DNA of 8,173 nucleotides from Candidatus Heimdallarchaeota archaeon (GCA_023128635.1 JAGMDP010000073.1:1-8173), one strand, 5' to 3'. Shown: positions 1 to 7,036, numbered from the stretch's first letter. Notes: generated by a model not told the origin, from the letters alone. Program-made: numbers and translations.

Positions 1-309
1 ATCTTCTTCGTTTTCAGCAAATCTGATAAACCGTTTATCCGGTAGTAAATTTAATCGTTTACTGGTGAAAAACAAATTATTACAAGAGATCAATCGAAAA
101 TGAGAGGGATCATCTAAGTCATCCAAAAAGTACTCGCTTTCGAGTAGGAATCCATTGGTTTGCTGATAGAGTAATTTTAGATAATCGGGTAACTCCATAT
201 CTTTGAAAAAGAGTAACTCATCAACATGCATATTCGTTATTCCTGCTTCAAAGGTGATTTCCACTTTCGGATCATCAAGATACTTATCTAAAATTAAGAT
301 GACTTCCAA
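1..309 (-). CDS. Probable SUKH (SMI1/KNR4-like) domain protein, C-terminus outside the window
   Basis: A reading frame stays open for 103 codons from 309 to the window edge, and no other gene covers this stretch. The translation contains MELPDYLKLLYQQTNGF (about residues 38-54), which resembles the SUKH hallmark LP-x-DY-x-x-x-L-x-x-x-NG. Later LLPDKRFIRFAENEED resembles the 'lpd-lpFaed' segment of SMI1/KNR4 domains. SUKH proteins are small alpha/beta binding proteins. In bacteria many are immunity proteins against polymorphic toxins, and in eukaryotes Smi1/Knr4 is a signalling scaffold. The actual partner here is unknown. The start is uncertain: an in-frame stop lies at 315-313, TTG at 309 is the first candidate but GGAG directly abuts it, and GTG at 264 or ATG at 231 are alternatives. 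It lies downstream of iorB in the same direction, behind a hairpin terminator, so it is probably transcribed separately. The family call rests on motif resemblance by eye. Confidence 0.6.
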   Translation of the reverse strand, partial: MEVILILDKYLDDPKVEITFEAGITNMHVDELLFFKDMELPDYLKLLYQQTNGFLLESEYFLDDLDDPSHFRLISCNNLFFTSKRLNLLPDKRFIRFAENEED

Positions 310-346
310 CTCCTAATATGTCACTAACAAAATACAAGTTGTTAAC

Positions 347-386
347 AAAAATAAATATGTTGAAATAGAGTTTTTACCCTATTTCA
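347..386 (-). terminator. Hairpin and U-rich terminator of the iorAB operon
   Basis: A perfect 8-bp inverted repeat, TGAAATAG (361-368) and CTATTTCA (379-386), is separated by 10 nt. On the minus strand it begins inside the last codons of iorB and contains the TAG stop. It is followed by a T-rich stretch on the minus strand (360-347, read ACATATTTATTTTT). A stem followed by a U-rich tract is consistent with termination after iorB. The U-rich part alone could terminate an archaeal polymerase. Confidence 0.5.
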
Positions 387-1002
387 TCAATTCTTTCATT
401 TTATTGAAGCCTAATTCAAATGCTTTCATGTTTGTAGCAATAATCTTCTCTTTTCCTCTGAATTGGATGTTTAAGGCTTGCTTAAGAGAGTCTATTGTGA
501 GTGGAAAATCAGGGATAGCGAATAATGCACCACACAATACAACGTTCTGAGTTCGTAAATCACCAGCTTCTTTTGCAAGCTCAAAGGCATCAATTAGGAA
601 AACCTTCTCAGAATAGGGCTTAATCAAAGCTAAAATGCTGTCTGCTTCGGGGTATTTTGCTCCTTTCTTAATACCTAGACTTGGAGGAACAATGATGTGA
701 CTATTCATAATTACGTAACCATCTTTAGGCTTGATTTTCCTAACAGCACGAGCAGTTTCGCCCAATTCAAAACTAAGGAGAACATCAGCTCCGGCATCCG
801 GAATGAGGGGACCATTAACAGGGCCTAAGCGGATTTCAGTGTTAACAACACCACCTCGTTGAGCCATACCGTGGATTTCGCTCTGAACAACATAGATATC
901 TTGAATCAAGGCAGAATTGCCTATAAGAGCAGCAGCGGTAAGAACACCAGTTCCACCGACACCAGCGATTTCAATTTGATAAGATTTCTTCAAATCAGTC
1001 AT
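379..1002 (-). CDS. iorB: Indolepyruvate:ferredoxin oxidoreductase, beta subunit
   Basis: This is the gamma-domain (POR/KOR gamma-like) subunit that joins IorA to make the enzyme oxidising indolepyruvate, phenylpyruvate and related aryl 2-oxo acids to aryl-acyl-CoA, reducing ferredoxin. It acts in the cytoplasm in aromatic amino-acid fermentation. From the ATG at 1002 it has 207 residues, the usual size. The N-terminus carries IAGVGGTGVLTAA, the glycine-rich motif, followed by the family signature SEIHGMAQRGGVVNTEIRLG, and a conserved GADVLLSFELGE segment. ATG at 1002 is preferred because AGGTGA (1013-1008) lies 5 nt upstream. A GTG at 1011 would add three residues (MKK) but overlaps that binding site. 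The upstream iorA stop TGA (1010-1008) lies inside the same AGGTGA, so the two genes are translationally coupled in one operon. Confidence 0.93.
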   Translation of the reverse strand: MTDLKKSYQIEIAGVGGTGVLTAAALIGNSALIQDIYVVQSEIHGMAQRGGVVNTEIRLGPVNGPLIPDAGADVLLSFELGETARAVRKIKPKDGYVIMNSHIIVPPSLGIKKGAKYPEADSILALIKPYSEKVFLIDAFELAKEAGDLRTQNVVLCGALFAIPDFPLTIDSLKQALNIQFRGKEKIIATNMKAFELGFNKMKELMK

Positions 1003-1007
1003 CTTCT

Positions 1008-2870
1008 TCACCTCTTAGTAAAAGCATCATAAGGACAAATAGAGCGACAAACACTACAGCCCACACACACGGATTCATCAACGTGTGATTTATTCTTTTC
1101 ATAGTCAAAAGTAATTGATGGACAAGCGAAATCTCGGACACAAGTTCGACAACCAATGCATTTCTCTTCATCTGTGTAGTAAGTATCCATTGTTTCCTTG
1201 GCGCGTCTCATTTTCCTGCTGTAATCTAAAGCACAATCTCTTCTAGCGATAACAACAGCAAGATCGTTGCAATCAAGCGCTTCACCAATGACTTCAATAG
1301 TTTTATCATGATCCCAAGGATCAACTATCCACAAATTCTTGATGCCAATACCTTTGCAAACATCCTCAATCATAACAACACCGGCAGGTTGACCAAAAGC
1401 ACCGAACCCAAGTTCAGGGGTTGGTTGTCCGCCTGTCATGGCTGTTAGGTGATTATCTACAACTACTAGTAAGAATTTTGCTTTGTTCACTATTGCATTT
1501 ACTAGTGCTGGTATTCCTGTGTGGAAGAATGTTGAATCTCCTATTACTGGTATTATTTGTTGGTCTGTTGCTTGTGCTAGTCCGTTTGCTATACCAATTG
1601 ATGCTCCCATTGCTACTGTGGTATCTACTGCGTTTAGAGGTGCCATGAATCCTAGTGTGTAACACCCAATATCTCCTGGCATTATTGGTTTTATTTTTCG
1701 TTTTCTTGCTGCTTTCTTTATTGCATAGAATGTTGACCTGTGAGGGCATCCTGCACACAATTCGGGTGGTCTATTTGGCAATAGTTCATTGATTTCTGTT
1801 TGTGATGGAAGTCCTTCACTAACTGGGTCAAATTTCTTCTTCATGACCTTCGATAGTGATTCTTTTAGAATTAATGGATTCAATTCATTTGAAATCGGGA
1901 TTACTTTTTCTTTTCGTCCATAGATTTTGACTTTGATTCCATTTTCAGCTGCGAGAGCTTTCACTATCAATTCAAAGTATGGTTCTACTTCCTCAGCAAT
2001 TAGACATTCGGGATGTTCTTTTAGTAATTCGATTATTTTTGCTTCTGGCATTGGATTGCTTAACCCAATCTTATAGATTGTAGGATCAATGCCCATTTCT
2101 TGCACTGCATCTTTCACATACAAGTATGATACTCCAGAAGTAATTACTAGTAAGGGATCTTTTCCTTTTTCCACTACATTCCACTGTGATTTACTCGAGT
2201 AATCTTTAATCTCGTCCATTTTAGCTAGTAACTGTGGTTTTGTTCTTCTTGCATTTCCTGGCAAGCAGACAAATTTTGCTGGATCTTTTACGAATTCTCC
2301 CTTATTGGTTTCTCTTTTTGGGATTTCCCCTAAAATTACTGGTCCTCTTGAATGGCTTAATCTTGTTGTTGATCGAATAACAACCATGGATTCCCATTTC
2401 TCAGAGAACTCATAAGCGTATTTTGTCATATCTAATGCTTCTTGTGGGGTTGATGGTTCCATACAAATTGCATGAGCAGCTAGTGCATACATTCTGGTAT
2501 CTTGCTCGTTTTGGCTCGAGTGAAAGCTCGGGTCATCTGCAATTACCATAACAAATCCTCCTTTCATTCCACCGAAGAGAGCGGCAGTGAAAAAGGGATC
2601 TGCTGCAACATTTAATCCCACATGTTTTGCTGCAGTAAATGAACGTAATCCGCTCCATGAAGCACCTAAAGCTACTTCAAAAGCTATTTTCTCATTAATT
2701 GACCATTCCGCATGCATTCCTGTATCTTTCCCAAAATGAGCTATTGTTTCCATAATCTCAGTTGAGGGCGTTCCTGGATATGCTGCTGCGACGTCAACTC
2801 CTGCTTCCAAAACTCCCCGAGCAAACGCTTCATTACCGCTCAGTAGCATTTTGGTTACTTGTTTGGTCAC
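1008..2870 (-). CDS. iorA: Indolepyruvate:ferredoxin oxidoreductase, alpha subunit
   Basis: This is the catalytic subunit, with thiamine diphosphate and Fe-S clusters, that decarboxylates aryl pyruvates, passes electrons to ferredoxin and makes aryl-acyl-CoA. At 620 residues it is full length. The N-terminal pyrimidine-type domain has AAYPGTPSTEI (about 28-39), the EWSINEKIAFEVALGAS stretch (55-71) and KHVGLNVAADP (82-92). The PP domain has RPPELCAGCPHR (367-378), PGDIGCYTLG (398-407) and the ThDP/Mg motif GDSTFFHTG (444-452) with N473. The C-terminus is a two-cluster ferredoxin domain with C571-x2-C-x2-C-x5-CP and C602-x2-C-x2-C-x3-CP. The GTG start at 2870 has GAAGGT (2884-2879) 8 nt upstream; ATG at 2849 is an alternative. 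It heads the iorAB operon. Codon use changes sharply between about 1436 and 1740 (see findings), although the protein stays intact. Confidence 0.95.
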   Translation of the reverse strand: MTKQVTKMLLSGNEAFARGVLEAGVDVAAAYPGTPSTEIMETIAHFGKDTGMHAEWSINEKIAFEVALGASWSGLRSFTAAKHVGLNVAADPFFTAALFGGMKGGFVMVIADDPSFHSSQNEQDTRMYALAAHAICMEPSTPQEALDMTKYAYEFSEKWESMVVIRSTTRLSHSRGPVILGEIPKRETNKGEFVKDPAKFVCLPGNARRTKPQLLAKMDEIKDYSSKSQWNVVEKGKDPLLVITSGVSYLYVKDAVQEMGIDPTIYKIGLSNPMPEAKIIELLKEHPECLIAEEVEPYFELIVKALAAENGIKVKIYGRKEKVIPISNELNPLILKESLSKVMKKKFDPVSEGLPSQTEINELLPNRPPELCAGCPHRSTFYAIKKAARKRKIKPIMPGDIGCYTLGFMAPLNAVDTTVAMGASIGIANGLAQATDQQIIPVIGDSTFFHTGIPALVNAIVNKAKFLLVVVDNHLTAMTGGQPTPELGFGAFGQPAGVVMIEDVCKGIGIKNLWIVDPWDHDKTIEVIGEALDCNDLAVVIARRDCALDYSRKMRRAKETMDTYYTDEEKCIGCRTCVRDFACPSITFDYEKNKSHVDESVCVGCSVCRSICPYDAFTKR

Positions 2871-2921
2871 TTTATTTTACCTTCTTTTTCTTATACACAA
2901 ATCTCAGTTTCTATGCTTTGC

Positions 2922-2930
2922 TAAAAATAA
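2922..2930 (-). promoter_or_regulatory. Candidate TATA box of the iorAB operon
   Basis: On the minus strand this reads TTATTTTTA, about 55 nt before the iorA GTG. An archaeal start site some 26 nt downstream (near 2900) would give a leader of about 30 nt containing the GAAGGT ribosome binding site. The box sits within a 5-bp inverted repeat TTGCT/AGCAA (2918-2922 and 2930-2934), which could be a small operator or chance. The assignment is inferred from position and composition only. Confidence 0.4.
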
Positions 2931-3015
2931 GCAATTTACTTGTTCTTTTGATAGTTAAATAGTTTTTCAAGTTTCTAGTTCTTCTTTTTAACAAAGAGTT
3001 TTATCCCTAATTCCA

Positions 3016-3023
3016 TTTATAAC
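3016..3023 (+). promoter_or_regulatory. Candidate TATA box of the GlcNAc-1-phosphate transferase-like gene
   Basis: TTTATAAC lies 60 nt before the ATG at 3083, so a start site near 3046 would leave a leader of about 37 nt. The 212-nt gap between the divergent iorA and transferase genes holds both promoters and otherwise only AT-rich sequence without a supported ORF. A second T-rich box (3064-3073) is close to the ATG and would suit one of the internal starts at 3119 or 3128. Confidence 0.3.
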
Positions 3024-3082
3024 TACTTTGAAAACTTGGATGAAAGCTCCTTAGCAACAAAAGTTTTTTAATTACACAAAAT

Positions 3083-4201
3083 ATGTTCAATTTTGAGAAT
3101 TACTTGAATGTGGTCTTCATGGAATTAATGGACAAGATTTGGTTAGCAATAATCGCAGTTTTTGCCTTTCTCGTCACGTTTTTCATAACTTGGTTTTTAA
3201 GCAAGTTCTTCTTGAAAAAAGGGATATTTGGCCACGATGTTCACAAAGCAGATACTCCAAAAGTGGCTGAAATGGGCGGAGTAGGTTTAGTTATTGTTAT
3301 GTTTATTGTTTCATTTTGCTGTATATTCATTTTTAGGGAGGATTATTGGCAGCATTTCACAGTTGCTACTCTAGTTATTCTCATTGTAGGATTAATCGGA
3401 ATCTGGGACGATCTAAAAGCATTAGGAGCTATCTCAAAACCATTTCTTCTACTTATCCCTGCTATCCCTATTCTTATTTGGCAGACCGTTGAAAATCCGG
3501 GTCTCTTGGATGGTGGGTTATTATTATTTGATCCCGGACCCTATTTGCCTTTTATTGGTCAAGTTAGGATTACAATTATTTATTGGATTCTAGTTCCTTT
3601 CGCGATTACAGTGCTATCTAACGCTACAAATATGTTAGATGTTATGAATGGTTCCACTCCCATTACTGTTTTGCCAGTTGCAGCTGTGGGAATTATCGCT
3701 ACTACCCTTTTTTATTTCAAAGGCTTAGTAACTTTTCCTGGGCTAATAATGTCCATACTCCTCTTTAGCAGTCTCTTAGCCTTCTTCTGGTTTAACAAAT
3801 ATCCTGCAAAAATATTCTGTGGTGATACGGGCAGCTTGACTATTGGAGCTGTGGTAGCTCTCATTGCAATTTTTGGTCGTATTGAAATTATTATTATTGT
3901 TGCCATGATGCCACACATTATGAATTCATTTCAAATAATAAATAGTGTAAAAGGTTTCAGAGAAAGAAGAGAAATTAAGGAACGACCAACAATGGTAATT
4001 AAACATAAGAAAGATGGGAAGTTAGAAAGCGTGGAAATAGCTGCGAACCCTAATGAAGACGCTCCTTTAACTTACACTAGATGGCTTGTAGCAAAACAAC
4101 CACTTAAAGAACAAGAAATCGTCGCTTCTATGGGCGTTGTTTCTTTGGTGTCCTTTACTCTCGCTCTAATTACAATGGGTCTCATTTTCATTACGATTTG
4201 A
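3083..4201 (+). CDS. UDP-GlcNAc:dolichyl-phosphate GlcNAc-1-phosphate transferase-like (AglH/Alg7-type, glycosyltransferase 4 family)
   Basis: This is a polytopic membrane enzyme of the polyprenyl-phosphate N-acetylhexosamine-1-phosphate transferase family (MraY, WecA, Alg7). It transfers a sugar-1-phosphate from a UDP-sugar to a lipid phosphate, the first step of lipid-linked glycan assembly. The 372 residues form about ten hydrophobic segments. Family motifs appear in order: ADTPKVAEMGG (56-66), the Asp pair in GIWDDLKALG (106-115), NATNMLDVMNG (180-190) and FCGDTGSLTIG (245-255). Between the last two membrane segments is a hydrophilic loop (about 289-345) containing RERREIKERP and KKDGKLESVEI, which resembles the insertion of eukaryotic Alg7/DPAGT1 and archaeal AglH rather than MraY or WecA. 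An N-glycosylation role is therefore most likely, but the sugar donor is not shown. The start is uncertain: the ATG at 3083 has no clear ribosome binding site, and ATGs at 3119 and 3128 would still retain the first membrane segment. It is a single gene, divergent from iorA. Confidence 0.88.
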   Translation: MFNFENYLNVVFMELMDKIWLAIIAVFAFLVTFFITWFLSKFFLKKGIFGHDVHKADTPKVAEMGGVGLVIVMFIVSFCCIFIFREDYWQHFTVATLVILIVGLIGIWDDLKALGAISKPFLLLIPAIPILIWQTVENPGLLDGGLLLFDPGPYLPFIGQVRITIIYWILVPFAITVLSNATNMLDVMNGSTPITVLPVAAVGIIATTLFYFKGLVTFPGLIMSILLFSSLLAFFWFNKYPAKIFCGDTGSLTIGAVVALIAIFGRIEIIIIVAMMPHIMNSFQIINSVKGFRERREIKERPTMVIKHKKDGKLESVEIAANPNEDAPLTYTRWLVAKQPLKEQEIVASMGVVSLVSFTLALITMGLIFITI

Positions 4202-4202
4202 T

Positions 4203-4224
4203 GCTTTTTCCAATTTTCCTTTTG
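4203..4224 (+). terminator. T-rich termination region after the transferase gene
   Basis: Directly after the TGA stop come three T-rich runs (CTTTTTCC, AATTTTCC, CTTTTG) with no strong hairpin. Archaeal RNA polymerase can terminate at such T tracts alone. The following sequence to 4320 has no supported ORF. Confidence 0.4.
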
Positions 4225-4324
4225 AAAACCTTAATTCAGTGGGGATTTTATCGCTAAAACACCTCAAGTATTCCACAGATAATATCTCTATTAATACGAG
4301 AACATGCTCTTGGTCTCACACGGG

Positions 4325-4334
4325 TTTTTAAAAA
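4325..4334 (+). promoter_or_regulatory. Candidate ftsZ TATA box
   Basis: TTTTTAAAAA is centred about 40 nt before the TTG start of ftsZ. With the usual archaeal distance of about 26 nt the transcript would start near 4355, leaving a short leader of about 14 nt that begins with the Shine-Dalgarno region. The preceding bases form GGTTTTTA (4323-4330), an octamer that recurs upstream of secE and spt5. Confidence 0.5.
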
Positions 4335-4338
4335 CAAA

Positions 4339-4362
4339 TCACCTATCAAAAAGTATAGGTGA
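4339..4362 (+). promoter_or_regulatory. Inverted repeat covering the ftsZ ribosome binding site
   Basis: TCACCTAT (4339-4346) and ATAGGTGA (4355-4362) are a perfect 8-bp inverted repeat with an 8-nt loop. The right arm contains AGGTGA, the Shine-Dalgarno sequence for the TTG at 4369. If transcription starts upstream of 4339, a hairpin would hide the binding site. If it starts near 4355, as the TATA box suggests, the repeat lies across the start point and looks more like a DNA operator. The repeat itself is certain; its role is inferred. Confidence 0.5.
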
Positions 4363-4368
4363 GGAACT

Positions 4369-5508
4369 TTGGAATCGTTTATCAAGAATATAACAGAAAA
4401 AGAACAAGTACCAGATTTATTTCCAAAAGACGGTGCTCTTCATGATTCTAATGATGTAGATGCTGATCTAAGAAAGATCATTGAAGAAATTCAAGCGAAA
4501 ATCTTAGTTATCGGGGTCGGTGGAGCAGGAAATAATGCGATTACTCGTCTAAATCAAACAGGGCTTGTTGGTGCAATTACCTTAGCAGCTAATACTGATG
4601 CTCAACAATTACTGTATTCCAAGAGTCATAAGAAAATGCTTCTTGGTCGAGAATTATGCCGAGGATTAGGTGCAGGGAATGACCCACAAATTGGGGCTGA
4701 AGCTGCAGAAGAATCGAGTGAGACTCTAAAAGGTATTCTATCACAAGTTGACATGTGTTTCATTGTTTGCGGATTAGGTGGAGGAACCGGAACAGGAGCA
4801 GCACCGGTTATTTCTAGACTTGCCAAAAATCTTGGAGTACTTACTGTTTCCATTTGCACATTACCGTTTGAAGTTGAAGGAAGAGTAAAAGCTCAAAATG
4901 CAAAAGAAGGTTTGAGACGATTATACGAAAGCAGCGATACAACTATTGTTGTTCCTAATGAGAAATTAATAGAAATTGTTCCCGATCTTTCTTTAAAAGA
5001 AGCATTCTTAGTTGCTGATGAAATACTCATTAGAGCTGTAACCGGTTTAACTGAGTTAATTAATAGACCTGGAGACGTCAACGTTGATTTCGCAGACGTT
5101 CGCAGAGTACTCGGTGAGGGTGGTGCAGCTATCATTGGTCTCGGAGAATCAAGCAGTCCAGATAATCGTGCACAAGAAGCAGTCGAAGATGCACTCAGTA
5201 ATCCTCTCTTAGAGGTAGACATTCGAACCGCTAAAAGCGTTTTACTAAACATAACTGGTGGCAAAGATCTCAATTTGAAACAAACAGAAGAAGTAATTCG
5301 TGCTGTGACCGATCAATTAAGCAACGACATCATAGTTAAATTCGGTGTTCTTATAGATCCTGATCTTCAAGGAACAATTCGCGCAACAATCATAGTAAGT
5401 GGAGTAAGAAGTCCATATATCTTGTCCAATATCTCAGACATAAATTCCTTGGGATTAGATTACGATCTTGAAGAAGATCTTGATCTAGGTCTTGAAACGT
5501 TTGAATAA
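4369..5508 (+). CDS. ftsZ: Cell division GTPase FtsZ (archaeal type)
   Basis: FtsZ is the tubulin homologue that polymerises with GTP into the midcell division ring. All key parts are present in 379 residues: the GTP-binding GVGGAGNNA (49-57), the tubulin signature GLGGGTGTGAAP (135-146), NEKL (about 197-200), and the catalytic T7 loop NVDFADV with N238, D240 and D243. An N-terminal extension of about 40 polar residues precedes the GTPase fold. The C-terminal tail is short and acidic (DYDLEEDLDLGLETFE) and could bind a membrane anchor such as SepF. The TTG start is well supported: an in-frame TGA at 4360-4362 excludes anything longer, AGGTGAGG lies 4 nt upstream, and no in-frame ATG follows until well inside the GTP-binding domain. 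In many archaea ftsZ sits directly before secE-spt5. Here an inverted MFS gene separates them. Probably FtsZ1 by context, but the paralogue cannot be fixed from this window. Confidence 0.97.
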   Translation: MESFIKNITEKEQVPDLFPKDGALHDSNDVDADLRKIIEEIQAKILVIGVGGAGNNAITRLNQTGLVGAITLAANTDAQQLLYSKSHKKMLLGRELCRGLGAGNDPQIGAEAAEESSETLKGILSQVDMCFIVCGLGGGTGTGAAPVISRLAKNLGVLTVSICTLPFEVEGRVKAQNAKEGLRRLYESSDTTIVVPNEKLIEIVPDLSLKEAFLVADEILIRAVTGLTELINRPGDVNVDFADVRRVLGEGGAAIIGLGESSSPDNRAQEAVEDALSNPLLEVDIRTAKSVLLNITGGKDLNLKQTEEVIRAVTDQLSNDIIVKFGVLIDPDLQGTIRATIIVSGVRSPYILSNISDINSLGLDYDLEEDLDLGLETFE

Positions 5509-5513
5509 TTAAA

Positions 5514-5558
5514 AGAAGTGGAGTGCTTTTTACTCCTCTTCTAACATTAATTTTTTTT
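5514..5558. terminator. Shared terminator between convergent ftsZ and MFS gene
   Basis: The arms 5514-5524 (AGAAGTGGAGT) and 5532-5542 (ACTCCTCTTCT) pair at 10 of 11 positions (one T-T mismatch) around a 7-nt loop. The plus strand then has eight Ts at 5551-5558, typical of an intrinsic-type terminator for ftsZ. The hairpin is read on both strands and lies right after the MFS stop at 5561, so it may end both transcripts, although the MFS side has no long T run after the stem. Confidence 0.6.
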
Positions 5559-5560
5559 AA

Positions 5561-7036
5561 TTAATCTAGTTGCTTTGTTTCAACTGGTTTTGAAGTTTCA
5601 GCAATAAAGGTATCAGCATATTTGTCAAATTCTTCTTGTTCATCAAGTTCTTCTAGAAGCGGGTCTTTTTTGCCATTAGCTTCAGTGTCAGCATAATCAT
5701 CAATCATTAGACCTTTCCTTGCTGAATAAATGATTCCGCCAATAATTAAAATTGAAAGTACTCCAGAACTTGCAAGAAGAACGTACATTGGTAAAATATA
5801 TTCTGCAATTAATGAGACAATACCCATGCCAATAAGTTGTGCTATGCCTTGTGCAACTTGTTGAAATCCAAACACACGTCCTTGTTTCTCATATGAAACC
5901 GTTTCTTGTATTAAGGTTGAAGATGGAACATTTATCATAACACTTAGCACTCCATATGCTCCTAATACTGTAGCAATTACCCAAACATTTCTTGAAACCG
6001 CAAAGACATACATACCAATGGTAGCTCCAAGAAATCCCAGATTTATCAATAAGATTTTTCGCTTAAGTTTTCCAAAGCTCATTAATACAATGGCTGCAAT
6101 GATTCCCGTAGCTCCCATTAGTCCTTGCAGAGCACCATACCAAGTAGAGCTTAGATTCATTTCACCTCGAAGTATCACAATAAATAGAACATTTATCGCT
6201 CCAAAAGCGAACGTTAAACCTGAAAAGATAATCAACATGTAGGAAATTTTTGGTTGTTCTCTTATGGTTCGGAAACCAACTTTCATATCATCATAAATGC
6301 TTCTAAATTCCTGTCTGATTGATTTTGATTTTTCTCGCACAACTTCGGGTGGCTTTTTCCCTACTCTAAAAATAAGCAGTATTAGCATGCCTGAAACTAT
6401 GAATGTAGTTGTATCGAAAATAAAACTTAACCTATAACTAATAGCTGCAAGTACTCCTGCAAGCACAAACCCTACAATAGTTGCGACTTGGAAAACAGTA
6501 GAACCAATCGAATTCGCTATTAGAAGATTCTTTTTCTTCACAATTAATCTTGTATAAGCACTTCTTGCCGGGAAGAAGAATGCTGCTGAGGATGAGTTTA
6601 GGAAACATAAGATGAAGAGGAATAACAGAATGTATCTTACACTGTAATAATTGAAATTATTAATAGTAACAAGAACCATAATAGAATCTTTTAGAAGATA
6701 TACAATAAGGTAACCTAGCGAAGCAAGAGCACTCAGAATATTGGACCAAAACATAATTTTTCGTTGATCAAATCTGTCTGTATAAACACCAGCTAATGGA
6801 GTAATAATTACAAAAGGTAGTAACCAAATTATCGCGAGAATTCCCATCATGAATGGGCTTTTGGTCAAATCCCAAACTAGAAATTCCAGAGCAAGACCAG
6901 AAATAGCTCGACCAATATTTTCAATGAATTGTGCTCCAAATAAAACCATAAAAGCTTTATTCTTCAAAACTTCAACAATTGATGGTTTTTCTTCTAAATT
7001 GGCGATTCCATTTTTCTCTTCGATTGATACAGACAT
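5561..7036 (-). CDS. MFS transporter, MFS_3 (EntS-like exporter) family
   Basis: This is a 12-helix-type major facilitator transporter of 491 residues in the cytoplasmic membrane. Loop 2-3 carries motif A as GVYTDRFDQRK (83-93, with D87, R88, R92 and K93). The segment AAFFFPARSAYTRLIVKKKNLLIANS (151-176), followed by VGFVLAGVLAA, is typical of the MFS_3/drug:H+ antiporter-3 group, which includes enterobactin and macrolide exporters. A long hydrophilic centre (about 226-262) separates the two halves. The C-terminal tail of about 50 residues is hydrophilic and strongly acidic and contains two similar pieces, DDYADTEANG and DKYADTFIAE. The substrate cannot be read from the sequence. The ATG at 7036 has AAGGAGC (7051-7045) 8 nt upstream. 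It is a single gene, convergent with ftsZ and divergent from secE, and looks inserted into an otherwise conserved housekeeping cluster. Confidence 0.9.
   Translation of the reverse strand: MSVSIEEKNGIANLEEKPSIVEVLKNKAFMVLFGAQFIENIGRAISGLALEFLVWDLTKSPFMMGILAIIWLLPFVIITPLAGVYTDRFDQRKIMFWSNILSALASLGYLIVYLLKDSIMVLVTINNFNYYSVRYILLFLFILCFLNSSSAAFFFPARSAYTRLIVKKKNLLIANSIGSTVFQVATIVGFVLAGVLAAISYRLSFIFDTTTFIVSGMLILLIFRVGKKPPEVVREKSKSIRQEFRSIYDDMKVGFRTIREQPKISYMLIIFSGLTFAFGAINVLFIVILRGEMNLSSTWYGALQGLMGATGIIAAIVLMSFGKLKRKILLINLGFLGATIGMYVFAVSRNVWVIATVLGAYGVLSVMINVPSSTLIQETVSYEKQGRVFGFQQVAQGIAQLIGMGIVSLIAEYILPMYVLLASSGVLSILIIGGIIYSARKGLMIDDYADTEANGKKDPLLEELDEQEEFDKYADTFIAETSKPVETKQLD

Noticed and set aside
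1421..1758. Open frames on both strands overlapping iorA, encoding Leu-rich or Asn/Ser-rich peptides
   Set aside because: They are shadows produced by the A-ending codon tract of iorA, and their composition is not protein-like. The iorA frame carries all the conserved ThDP motifs here.
4298..4312. Imperfect palindrome around AGAACATGCTCT upstream of ftsZ
   Set aside because: It has only short arms with a central mismatch and is not positioned relative to any promoter element, so it is likely chance.
4893..5273. 126-codon minus-strand frame within ftsZ
   Set aside because: It lies antisense to conserved FtsZ sequence including the T7 loop, has no ribosome binding site that I can see, and resembles no family.
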